Source of the DNA: Lytechinus pictus
Taxonomy: Eukaryota > Echinodermata > Echinoidea > Temnopleuroida > Toxopneustidae
Direction: 5' to 3'
NCBI RefSeq assembly: GCF_037042905.1
Contig: NC_087247.1
Span: forward strand, 42,569,920 to 42,633,919
Length of the DNA: 64,000 bases
In this document: in pieces, positions 28,001 through 35,192 of the stretch
Position numbering within the stretch: position 1 is the first letter of the stretch
How the letters are laid out: the number at the start of each line of letters is the position of its first letter
Translations under genes and position numbers: made by a program
The notes under the pieces: generated by a model
What the model saw: the letters and a program-made list of their open reading frames with translations, nothing else
The model's database searches: none
Told to the model about the DNA's origin: nothing

Positions 28001-28234
28001 CTGATGACGTGTGTAGCGTTTGGGCTTCTCCTTTTGGTCAACATTATCATCACTTGAGTTTGATTCCTTTTCCCCATTTTCAACATCATCTTTCACAATC
28101 AAAGGTTCTTCATTTTCATTTTCCAGGAACGTCCTCTCAGGATTCTCGTCCAAACATGTATGGGAAATTGATGGAATAGATTCCTCTGTTCTTACACAAA
28201 TATCCTTAGAATTGTTACTATTGTGATTCTCCAT
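9816..28234 (-). CDS. SLC18B1: SLC18B1-like MFS transporter, 13 coding exons, complete
   Basis: Thirteen GT-AG exons join in consistent phase to 1695 bp (564 codons plus TAG). Family knowledge: SLC18B1 is a 12-TM vesicular H+-coupled polyamine transporter of the major facilitator superfamily. Visible support: residues about 81-106 form TM1 ending Y-S-V-L-A-P-F-Y-P, exon 5 reads ETFSGLGLMLGPALGG, exon 7 has FLDPTLSLHLE, and exons 8-9 give MFS motif A, GYLSDKYGRTR (about 339-349). All match the vertebrate SLC18B1 pattern in order. The N-terminus (about 80 acidic, Ser-rich residues) and C-terminus (about 80 residues) are longer than in the roughly 456-residue human protein. The C-terminus ends DKEPLIINA, containing a DxxxLI sorting motif. 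The ATG is the first in-frame Met after an upstream in-frame TGA. VAChT/VMAT-type SLC18A is less likely because the loop and motif matches favour B1. Confidence 0.93.
10069..11861 (-). other. SLC18B1-like intron 12
   Basis: No exon found. A perfect hairpin at 10404-10430 (12-bp arms TAGGATCCACTT, 3-nt loop) is the only notable structure. Confidence 0.7.
11862..12005 (-). CDS. SLC18B1: SLC18B1-like coding exon 12 (TM11-TM12)
   Basis: 144 bp, acceptor ctgttttag and donor gtgagtg. It encodes SFLGPVVGGILKDDVGFNWA and then a Val/Phe/Cys-rich TM12 ending WEYQCGKG. The matching human segment is GAFMGPTLGGFLYEKIGFEW. Confidence 0.9.
12235..12948. mobile_element. piggyBac-like MITE in intron 11
   Basis: TTAA target duplications (12231-12234 and 12949-12952) flank ends CCCTATCTTAACTGG and CCGTTTAATAAGGG. 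CCCT next to TTAA is the piggyBac pattern. The right half is richer in CpG than its surroundings. There is no transposase, so it is non-autonomous. A diverged relative lies at about 48860-48990. Confidence 0.75.
13256..13330 (-). CDS. SLC18B1: SLC18B1-like coding exon 11 (TM11 start)
   Basis: 75 bp, acceptor tatgtttag and donor gtgagtc. It encodes WYGFPDDMATNGLVSGFFSG and then CFSLG, matching the family NGFEEGLSTLGLVSGLFS region. Phase 2 on both sides. Confidence 0.88.
13840..13935 (-). CDS. SLC18B1: SLC18B1-like coding exon 10 (TM10)
   Basis: 96 bp, acceptor gtttattttcag and donor gtaaac. It encodes NYLWIVIVSLSICGISIGCA and then CMPIFLDMMVSA. Enters and leaves in phase 2. Confidence 0.88.
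13936..16592 (-). other. SLC18B1-like intron 9, with hairpins and a LINE tail
   Basis: Contains a perfect stem-loop at 14912-14941 (CTGCTACACAG arms), a CpG-richer foldback at 15506-15618 (arms starting aaatgcagag), and an old LINE 3' end at about 15955-16190. No exon is seen. Confidence 0.6.
15955..16190 (-). mobile_element. CR1/L2-like LINE 3' end fragment
   Basis: On the minus strand this reads a hairpin GGGAGTAGCC...GGCTTTTTGCTACTCCC, then AT-rich DNA ending in tgaaataaatgaatttgaa. That stem-loop plus short A/T-rich tail layout is typical of CR1/L2-group LINE 3' UTRs. No coding remains. Confidence 0.5.
16593..16684 (-). CDS. SLC18B1: SLC18B1-like coding exon 9 (TM9)
   Basis: 92 bp, acceptor gatttcatag and donor gtaagtc. 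It encodes GRTRIMAIIGFVMMGASFLL followed by VGPSPLLQLP, aligning with the human LLGPVPILH segment. Ends in phase 2. Confidence 0.9.
16896..17065. repeat. Foldback hairpin in intron 8
   Basis: acaaatagc at 16899 pairs with gctatttgtgt at 17050, and inner blocks (ggtgcga/tgcac, ctctattcaac/gttgaatagag) pair in order. A small MITE is likely. Confidence 0.6.
17782..17880 (-). CDS. SLC18B1: SLC18B1-like coding exon 8 (TM8, motif A)
   Basis: 99 bp in phase 0, acceptor tctctttcag and donor gtaaggt. It encodes FGVSTPVAGVLFLLIGG and ends GYLSDKY, the first half of MFS motif A. The motif is completed by GRTR in exon 9. Confidence 0.9.
17881..20874 (-). other. SLC18B1-like intron 7
   Basis: No exon seen. 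Holds poly-G (19746-19759), poly-C runs near 19973-19985 and 20016, and an AATA/AAC simple-repeat zone (20033-20085). Confidence 0.65.
20875..21017 (-). CDS. SLC18B1: SLC18B1-like coding exon 7 (central loop and TM7)
   Basis: 143 bp from acceptor tattcttgtag to donor gtaagtc. It starts with the KPSEVKPKPGS central loop and ends FLDPTLSLHLET, the conserved TM7 signature. The alternative acceptor 2 bp downstream would give a stop at once, which fixes the boundary. Confidence 0.9.
21767..21854 (-). CDS. SLC18B1: SLC18B1-like coding exon 6 (TM6)
   Basis: 88 bp with acceptor ctcatttcag and donor gtaaga. It encodes IGGYKLPFLVLGALDLLVLF and then a short hydrophobic run ending IIPDI, corresponding to the family GYEVPFIVLG segment. 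Ends in phase 1. Confidence 0.87.
23091..23159 (-). CDS. SLC18B1: SLC18B1-like coding exon 5 (TM5 motif C region)
   Basis: 69 bp in phase 0 with acceptor tatcttacag and donor gtaatg. It encodes GFLETFSGLGLMLGPALGG plus VLYK, the antiporter motif C-like Gly/Pro helix and the strongest family signature in the gene. Confidence 0.92.
24399..24546 (-). CDS. SLC18B1: SLC18B1-like coding exon 4 (TM4-TM5)
   Basis: 148 bp from acceptor ttttccag to donor gtaagtga. It encodes GVLDGIEDTNTFIVYCFLLR, then a Ser/Ala/Gly-rich helix ending FPDNVAQMT, collinear with the human ...AFPNNVA segment. Ends in phase 0. Confidence 0.9.
24640..24935 (+). repeat. Polypurine tract in intron 3
   Basis: About 300 bp of GAA/GGA-rich plus-strand DNA between exons 3 and 4. 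The minus-strand open frames it produces (Phe/Leu/Ser-rich) are artefacts of composition. Confidence 0.8.
24997..25070 (-). CDS. SLC18B1: SLC18B1-like coding exon 3 (TM3)
   Basis: 74 bp between acceptor attgtag and donor gtaaat. It encodes ITVLGPRFLFFSGTFLGAG, matching TM3 of the family, and leaves phase 2. It is too short to stand out as an open frame and was found by extending the splice phases. Confidence 0.85.
25071..26767 (-). other. SLC18B1-like intron 2
   Basis: No exon found; small homopolymer runs (poly-A 25275-25287, poly-G 25905-25917) and a 19-bp direct repeat (tgtataggcctagcacttt) at about 26220 and 26240. Confidence 0.65.
26768..26863 (-). CDS. SLC18B1: SLC18B1-like coding exon 2 (residues 107-138)
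   Basis: Acceptor ttttgtgcag and donor gtgagta frame 96 bp in phase 0. It encodes AKKKGVSTTVSGLVFG (loop 1 and TM2) and ends in IIGKY, the degenerate N-terminal copy of MFS motif A. Confidence 0.9.
26864..27916 (-). other. SLC18B1-like intron 1
   Basis: AT-rich with repeated tacatgta words near 27095-27140. No exon or mobile element recognised. Confidence 0.6.
27917..28234 (-). CDS. SLC18B1: SLC18B1-like coding exon 1 (residues 1-106)
   Basis: Starts at ATG 28234-28232 with A at -3 and ends FYPIE before donor gtaatg, phase 0. The first 80 residues are a polar cytosolic tail with acidic runs and a basic KPKRYTRHQK stretch just before TM1. Confidence 0.9.
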
Positions 28235-28343
28235 TTTTTGTTGATTGACACCACTGGCTGCCTGTCCATCAATTCCGAATCATCCAATTCCAAGAAATTT
28301 GTTTTGGGGACTGGGATGAGGTCAAGCCCAACAATTTTTTGCG
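28235..28343 (-). other. SLC18B1: 5' UTR part of the SLC18B1-like start exon
   Basis: Acceptor ctttatctacag lies at 28344-28355, with a perfect branch-point word tactaac (28361-28355) close upstream. The 109-bp leader holds a 4-codon uORF and a second uATG whose frame runs past the main start. An in-frame TGA separates the coding ATG from any earlier start. Confidence 0.65.
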
Positions 28344-29150
28344 CTGTAGATAAAGTTAGTACCAGTACATATATTATATTACATGTATGAATTCCAAAAA
28401 TGCCTCCAAATTCATGAAATTCTGAAAGATAGAGTAGAAGTAGAAGTTGCAGAACATAAGGCCTAATACTACTGGTGTAAAATTTTAAATAAATATATTT
28501 CAAAAAATGTATTAGGGTTTAATGTTAGGTTTTTTTTTTTAATGTTACAATTTTTCTACTAGCATGACTAGACTAGACAGCTGGCAGCCGTCTGTTTTGA
28601 GGAGTTTTTTAACATTTTTTTATAAATTTCTCCTCGTACACAGACGGCTCGCTATCGCACAGCCACCATTAAGGGATTAATAATGCAAAATCCCCCGACG
28701 GGGCTCATCGATTTTTGTCTTTATTTCATAAAAATATATAAAAAGAACTGTACCAAAATAAAGATTATTATTCCGTTTTGGCCTGAAATGCACCAAAACG
28801 GGGAAAAATAAACTTAAAAGGGGAAAGAACAGTGACTTACTTCAGCTGTCGCGCAACTTCACTTTTATGTTTTATCCGAACTTAATACATAAACATCTGG
28901 CCATTGAGTCCCCTGTACAGATCGCGCTAGAACTTAGGTCTCTGTATTTGGTGAATGGAGCCAACGGAGTTCAGCGGAACAAACATAACAGAGACCGAAG
29001 CTTTTGGTCTAGACTAGACTAGATCTAACCCAGGGAGCTCCGTGGGCCAGAGCCCAGAAGTCGACCGTGCAAAACGAGGGAGACACTGGGGTAGATTGGG
29101 GTCTCAATAGTAATCTTAATAAAATGTGGAAACAGAAATTATGCACTTAC

Positions 29151-29303
29151 CACAATCATGAATCATGGTCTATCGTGACACACAAATCCTGACATCGAGG
29201 CACAGACTGGAAAACGAAAAGTTCTGTTGCGATACCTCTCCTTCTTTCAAAATTCAAAACAAAATGACCGATCGAGACCGAGGCTACATTTTGTTTTTTT
29301 GAG
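29151..29303 (-). other. Putative non-coding first exon of the SLC18B1-like gene
   Basis: A strong donor (gattgtg followed by gtaagtgc) sits at 29150/29149 on the minus strand, upstream of the leader acceptor at 28344. The 5' end is unknown. The exon lies in the left arm of an inverted duplication whose right arm has a mirror-image donor for the opposite gene. Confidence 0.45.
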
Positions 29304-29369
29304 GTTCCAGTCGCAGTCTGTGCCTCGATGTCAGGATTTGTGTGTCACGATAGACCTTCATCCATCGTG
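29304..29369 (+). other. Putative non-coding first exon of the POLR1G-like gene
   Basis: The right arm of the inverted duplication ends in atcgtg followed by donor gtaagtg at 29370. It mirrors the minus-strand exon at 29151-29303. An ATG inside it stays open to the donor, so a uORF is possible. No transcript evidence is available. Confidence 0.4.
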
Positions 29370-29652
29370 GTAAGTGTATAAATTTGTTTCCACATTTTAT
29401 TAAGATTAATATTGAGACCCCAATCTACCCCAGTCCCGTGTCTCCCTCGTTTTGCACGGTCGACTCCTGGGCTCCGGCCCACTTTGCGGGCCGGAGCTCC
29501 CTGGGTTAGACTTGATGTAGACTGTTACAATACATGTAGATTTATACATTTTTAGTCTACAATGTTGTAGATTAATCTAAATCATTTATTAGATCCATCG
29601 TCTAGATCAACTAAGTATGTAAATACTAATGTAACTAGGTCTAGGCCTAGTA

Positions 29653-29813
29653 CAGGGGAGCGTTTCATGAAAGGACTTGTCAGACGTTTTATCCGACAAG
29701 TCCCAATATCCGACAGTTGCCATAGTAACAGTGATTCTTAGCCAATCAACATCAAGGAAAGATGTCAGATCTGACAACTTGTCGGACAAAAATGTTGATG
29801 AAACACTCCCCTG
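29653..29813. mobile_element. 161-bp MITE, TIR CAGGGGAGYGTTTCATSAA
   Basis: Ends are inverted copies (CAGGGGAGCGTTTCATGAA and CAGGGGAGTGTTTCATCAA), followed by a second inverted word, ttgtcsgac. The core holds gttgccatagtaacagtg and ccaatca. CAGGGG ends suggest a hAT-type origin; no clear target duplication is seen. Confidence 0.75.
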
Positions 29814-30479
29814 CCAGGGGCCCTGGTCTATCTCTTTTTTTTTGCACTCACTGTTTTTAATAAATCTGTAAATAACGTTTAATACTAATACTAATAGAGC
29901 GATAATATGTAGACTGCCTGACTGTAGTCTGACTTTGTAGATTATTATAGTTACCGGTTCCTACTCTCTCTGCCTCTGGATCCGCTTGAGAAATGACTTC
30001 CAAATCAGCCGATACCAAATACCACACCGGTGTCATGAAGGAGATGTTTATCTTTCCACAGTATTGCGAAATAGGAACGAATTGAGTGGCAATTCCAAAT
30101 TCGGATTCCAATGACTGTGTTTGCGACTGTTTGCGACGTGCCGGGCCGCGACGGCCGGGCAATGTTTGTCAGCTTGTCCTTGTCGATTGTCCTGATCCTG
30201 GTGGATAACAAGTCAAGCTACAAAAAAGTACAAGTTTTACACTCACGGAATGTCAAGGAAAATCCCAAATTAGCTCTAAGTTTGAATCGCCACAGCAGCA
30301 GAATTCCTGCCAATTATATGGCCATTTGGGCATTTGCCATGTTTGCGCTACAACTTTACTAATACTAATACTAGACCAAAAGCTTCAGTCTCTGTATTTT
30401 GGTTGTTCCGCTGAACTACGTTGGCTCCACTAAAATGGGGGTTACAGTAAAATGTCAGAAATTGTTGAATAAAGCCCCA

Positions 30480-30770
30480 GAAACGACTGTCTACAACTTT
30501 ACAAGCTGCAGCATCACGGCATTTACTGTCATGTCGTCGCTCGGCACATGCACACAGCACAGCTAGCTCGCGATCGCTCGCAGGTTTGTGCAGACACCAA
30601 GCTTCAAGGTGCCGGTGGTGAGACACAGACCGGACCCGTGAGACACGGGGCTGCGCTAGGGGCTCAGACTGGCTTGGACCCGACCGGCAATTCGCCTGGT
30701 ACTAAGATTCGCCTCGCCCATATCCGCGCGGTGGCGCTTGTATGGAACGCTATATTGTGTGGGTGAAATT
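30480..30770. promoter_or_regulatory. CpG-rich patch in the divergent spacer
   Basis: By eye clearly richer in G, C and CpG than its surroundings, without splice-supported coding. It could be a promoter or CpG island or an unmasked repeat. Evidence is compositional only. Confidence 0.3.
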
Positions 30771-30994
30771 CATAGAGATGTATTAGTATGGCGAAATCTG
30801 ATCATCAGAGGCGTCGTACCAAATTTAATTGGCGAAAAAAATTGCAGATTGTTTTTTAATTAATACTTATTTTTCAATACCAAATAATGTACCGATAAAT
30901 TTTCAAATTGGCTGAACATATGCAGTCGCTGATGTAAATAATCGTAAGTATGATGGGGACCACCGTGCTCAATCGACTGAGTCTAGTCTGCCAA

Positions 30995-31017
30995 GGGGGG
31001 GGGGGGGGGGGGGGGGG
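30995..31017 (+). repeat. Poly-G run
   Basis: About 23 uninterrupted G, then a G/C-rich patch to about 31040. Likely length-variable and assembly-sensitive. Confidence 0.9.
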
Positions 31018-31630
31018 CGGGGCGCGGGTGCGCTCGGGGGAACCATGCAACAAAAGGTCCCAGCTGTAGCGCCCCTCGAAGATTTAAAAATGCCCAGCAT
31101 TTTGGATGGATCTCCTTTATGGAGCAAAGTTGCCCATGTAAAGGGCCTGTCCTTTCACGATTTTTTTACACAACCCTATAGTCCGATTCATAGTCATACA
31201 AAGGAAATAAAATTAAATATATTTATAGCAAGAAGAATAGCAAAATTATTTTGTCTATTAATATAGATAATAATAATTTAAAAAATAATTGAAAGTCTTT
31301 ACAGTCCTTACATGCATTAATGCACATTATGTTCAAGGGCCGCGGGTTTTCAGCGGAGGAGGTTGTCTGATCCAGAGGCGTCGATCCTGGGGGGCAGGGG
31401 GCAATCGCCCCACCAACGAAAATATTGCCAAGTGCAAAAAGAAGTTACACAGAAATTGGCAAATAAACCAAATTTATAAAATTTGTTTTTTACTTTAATA
31501 GTACAATACAAAATTATGATTTTCCGCGCGCTCCGCGGAGGAATTGTTTTCATCTATATCATTGGAACTTTTTTAGGCATTCTATTCTGCCAATGACTAA
31601 ACAAGAAAATGGCAAACGTCTTTTTTTATA

Positions 31631-31640
31631 GGCAGATCCA
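31631..31640 (+). other. Candidate 10-nt micro-exon or exon end
   Basis: gcagatccag is flanked by acceptor-like tttttttatag and a strong donor gtgagt. The donor is convincing; whether the exon is 10 nt or extends further left cannot be decided from the sequence. Confidence 0.25.
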
Positions 31641-31852
31641 GGTGAGTTATGTGTATAACTAAGTTGATTTTTTTTTAAATACTTAAATTTCCCGTTTTCG
31701 TGACAGTTTTATGATTTTATCATAATTTTCGGCAATTTGCGCTCGCATTGTTAGAATAAATGTACCCATGCATCCTATTCATAATTTAAAAAGTGCTTAA
31801 AAGTCCAGTTTTCAGGTCTTAATTTCGCGCTCTCATAATGCTTATTAGATAT

Positions 31853-32010
31853 ATATATGATTGATTGATTGATTGATTTTATTTGTCAGGTAACTATGAA
31901 CAAGTACAAGAAAATATTAATAGAAGTGTATACCTTGACAGGATTGCCCATGAAAGCCGAGATGGCTTATTTCCAATGGGGTCCTTACATCAGTAATTGA
32001 AGACAATGTA
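31853..32010 (-). mobile_element. LINE 3' UTR fragment (CR1/L2 group)
   Basis: Read on the minus strand it has ccccattggaaataagccat then ctcggctttcatgggcaat, and ends in a repeated ATCA tail (plus strand tgattgattgattgatt at 31858). This resembles CR1/L2-type LINE 3' ends; no coding part is attached. Confidence 0.5.
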
Positions 32011-32395
32011 CATCTATGAAAAAACACCTATAGAAATCTACAAACTACATCAATTAAATCTAGACCACTAAATTAACACGATGAATTGTAAAACTTAATA
32101 CATAAAAAGACAAAAACAAATAAGTTTGCCATGAAAAACATTTACGCAGTCAACAAAATATGATTAAAATAATTGTAAAACAGGTTGAGTAAACGATCAT
32201 TACTTCTAAGTTACATATAAGAATCATACTAATAATCAGTTTTTAAGTAGCGCTAAATGCATTGTAACTAATACAAGATTCATGAATCGTAAAACCTAAG
32301 ATATGAAAAAGTACAAATAAGTTTGACATCAAACTTTCATATAAATATAATAACATATCCATGAATTTCTAATAATTTCATTGTCCCTTTTTCAG

Positions 32396-32444
32396 AATGG
32401 AATATCGACGAGTTCGTCTCGAGTTTAGGAAGAGGATAATGAAG
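32396..32444 (+). other. Candidate small upstream exon of the POLR1G-like gene
   Basis: 49 bp between acceptor tccctttttcag and donor gtaatc. Starting at ATG 32397 it reads MEYRRVRLEFRKRIMK. Spliced to 40432, that frame stays open until the TGA overlapping the main ATG. It could be a leader exon with a uORF or an unrelated exon. Confidence 0.35.
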
Positions 32445-32896
32445 GTAATCATTATTTTGTGTATATTATGACAAAATGTCCTTAAAATGTCCCGAGCCTT
32501 GGTAAAAGATAATAATAAAAAAAAGTCAGCTTGTGCTTCGCGCTTGCACCGACCATAACCACTTCACAATTCACCTATACAGTGCTTGAAATAATGCTTA
32601 AATTGAGCCTTCTTCAGATCGGAGTATAATTTTTGTTTGTTTTATTATTATGGGCAATATAGGCATACTCCCATCATGGACCTATAATCCATGCTCCCAT
32701 CCACTTGCATTATCTATTTTAATGAAATAGGCTTATTAATACACACTGACTGAAATAGCATTAAAAATGAGTGGAAACCTTTTTCAAATATTAGTACCTT
32801 ACATAAACCTGAATACGTGTTGGGTCCCCGCGGGGTTGGATCATACCATTTAAAGTGGTAAATACAACACTATTTGATGCTTCCCCGCCCCCCCCA

Positions 32897-32925
32897 AAAA
32901 AAAAAAAAAAAAAAAAAAAAAAAGA
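32897..32925 (+). repeat. Poly-A run
   Basis: A run of about 29 A preceded by C-rich DNA; no element recognised upstream. Confidence 0.8.
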
Positions 32926-33420
32926 TATAATTACTAGGGTGAAATAATCTTAATATTATGTCAAAATCTATCACAAAATTGGAATTTTGTAATAAAAATG
33001 TCAAAATTTTTGCTCGCTCGATACACCACATCTTGCCCCCTCAAATTTTTTGGCTCATCCCCCACTGGTCACTGCACTACCCCCCCCCCCCCATTTCACT
33101 TAAAAGCAAATGATGATATTTTTTCTAAGCTAAATGTAACCTCTCTTTGATTTGTACCTAAACTGAGTGAATTGAAACCTGTTTTGGAATATTACGCACA
33201 TTCGCTACTGATACTGATTGTAATAAGGCGATTCTATGTATTTTTTTTTCCTGCTGGCATTATTATGCAAAAAAACAAACAAAAACATCCGAAACCGGAT
33301 GACCGAGGGTAACAGTTCAATTTTTTTTCGTCCCTATCATCCGACTTTATTAATCAATATTACTACTAGTATAGCATGATGATGATGATGAAAATAATAC
33401 TAATACTACTATTACTAATA

Positions 33421-33421
33421 G

Positions 33422-33489
<68 letters not shown>
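33421..33489 (+). repeat. (ACT)n trinucleotide microsatellite
   Basis: About 22 near-perfect ACT units flanked by ATA/ATG triplets. The poly-Leu and poly-Val frames through it are artefacts. Confidence 0.95.
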
Positions 33490-33719
33490 ATAATAATAAT
33501 AATAGACCGTTTGATACAGAAAGAGTTTTCTGTATACCAAAATTGGCGCCGAAATAGAGATTAATATGCAAGGTTCACTATCGGTCACTATAATTACGAT
33601 CCCTCCTAAATTCGATAGATTTGTATTATCTGAATTCAAAAAGGTGCCTTCACCTCCCCGCAAACAAAAAGAAAAACGTTCTGCTGCCCTTGCAAATTCA
33701 TAAACAAATGTATTGATGA

Positions 33720-33975
33720 ATACATGTAATAAAATGATAAATGAGTAAATTATTAAATGAAAAAAGAGAAGTATGAATAATACATAAATATTGAATGTAT
33801 AAATAGATGAATTGATAAACAAATAAATCAATAAATATACAAATAAAAAACAGATAAATAAATAAATATACACATGTATATATAATTAGAGAATAGATAA
33901 ATTAATAATTAATTTTATAAATAGTGAGAAAGTGAATGATTTTATGAATAAACAAATAAATGAATCAATAAATTA
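33720..33975 (+). repeat. Degenerate AAAT/AATG tetranucleotide tract
   Basis: About 250 bp of interrupted aaat, aatg and aata units. No coding. Confidence 0.8.
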
Positions 33976-34347
33976 CTTAAACAAAATGGCTCTTCATACA
34001 CTACATGCACGTGCGTAAACAAAAAAAGAAAGGGCGACGCCGCGCCTTGCCGAAAAGGAGCCAAAGGAAATTGCACTAAATTAATATTTTTGTGTTCAGC
34101 CACCTAAGGTATTATTATACTATTCCATATTAGATATGCCGATATCTCTTATCATGCTTATTGATTAGTCTATGCCTAATTTGAACCAAACTAAATTATA
34201 GGTACCGTACTGTTGCCAGCGCAGCAGATCGCAAGCTAAGCCGAATCTCCGGGAGGGAGCTGAGCTTGCAGGCAATCTTGCGAGGCCTGGCCTTGCGGCG
34301 CAGCGCAGACCAGCAGGCGCGGCGCCTGTTACTACTAAGTATGTTAA

Positions 34348-34966
34348 AGGTCAAGTCCACCCCAAAAATTTGTTGATTTGAATGGATAGAGAAAAATCAA
34401 ACGAACATAACACTGAAAATTTCATCAAAATCGGATGTAAAATAAGAAAGTTATGACATTTTTAAATTTTGCTTATTTTTCACAAAACAGTTAGGGGCCT
34501 ATATGCACAACTCATTGATATGCAAATGAGAGAGTCTATGATGTCACTCACTCACTATTTCTTTTGTTTTTTATTGTTTGAATTATGCAATATTTCAATT
34601 TTTACAGATTTGACAATTGGGACCAACTTGATTCAACCACAAACTGTTAAAATAATGGTAATTGCACATGTTCAGGGAGGAATAAAAGTTTGTTCCACGT
34701 GACAATGAGGAGAAAATTCGAATTTTTCATATTTCATATAATAAAATACAAAAGAAATAGTGAGTGGGTGACGTCATCTGTCTGCTCATTTGCATACCGA
34801 CCAGGATGTGCATATAACTGTTTTGTGAAATTCAGCAAAACTTTGAAATGTCATAACTTTCTTATTTTAGTTTTTACAACCGATTTTGATGAAATTTTCA
34901 GTGTTGCGTTTGTTGGATTTTTCTCCTTTTATTCAAACCAAATTTTTATTGGGATGGACTTGTCCT
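34348..34966. mobile_element. TTAA-flanked MITE, TIR AGGTCAAGTCCACCCC
   Basis: TTAA at 34344-34347 and 34967-34970. Ends AGGTCAAGTCCACCCC and GGGATGGACTTGTCCT are inverted, and subterminal blocks pair (gttatgac.ttt, atttgcat, gatgtcact/gtgacgtcat). Same family as the elements at 42888 and 51423. Confidence 0.82.
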
Positions 34967-35192
34967 TTAACAATATTCAATAGCCACCTTTCGCAAACCT
35001 CTACAACGCGACATTAGAGTCCGGTAAGGCGGTAACACAAAAAGTCTATCTGTGATGGATGCATACATTTTGACCATGTGCAATAGAGAATCATTGAACG
35101 GTGTATACTTTGGTATATTATTCTACTTTTTTTGCTGAATTGCACAATTGATTACAGATTAGGTTTGGTCTTTCGTGCTCATCATTATAGTC

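Larger units (their letters stand above)
28956..30429. repeat. Inverted duplication in the divergent promoter region
   Basis: Main arms 29013-29214 and 29304-29511 are reverse complements with few differences, around a spacer of about 90 bp. The left arm continues outward at 28956-29012, whose partner lies at 30371-30429. The right arm is therefore split by about 860 bp of inserted DNA containing the 29653-29813 MITE. Confidence 0.85.

Noticed and set aside
30111-30766. Two plus-strand frames in the CpG-richer spacer
   Set aside because: No recognisable protein, no splice support, and the region overlaps the outer part of the inverted duplication.
33350-33873. Open frames with poly-Val, poly-Leu or Ile/Tyr/Phe runs
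   Set aside because: They translate the ACT microsatellite and the neighbouring AAAT tract.
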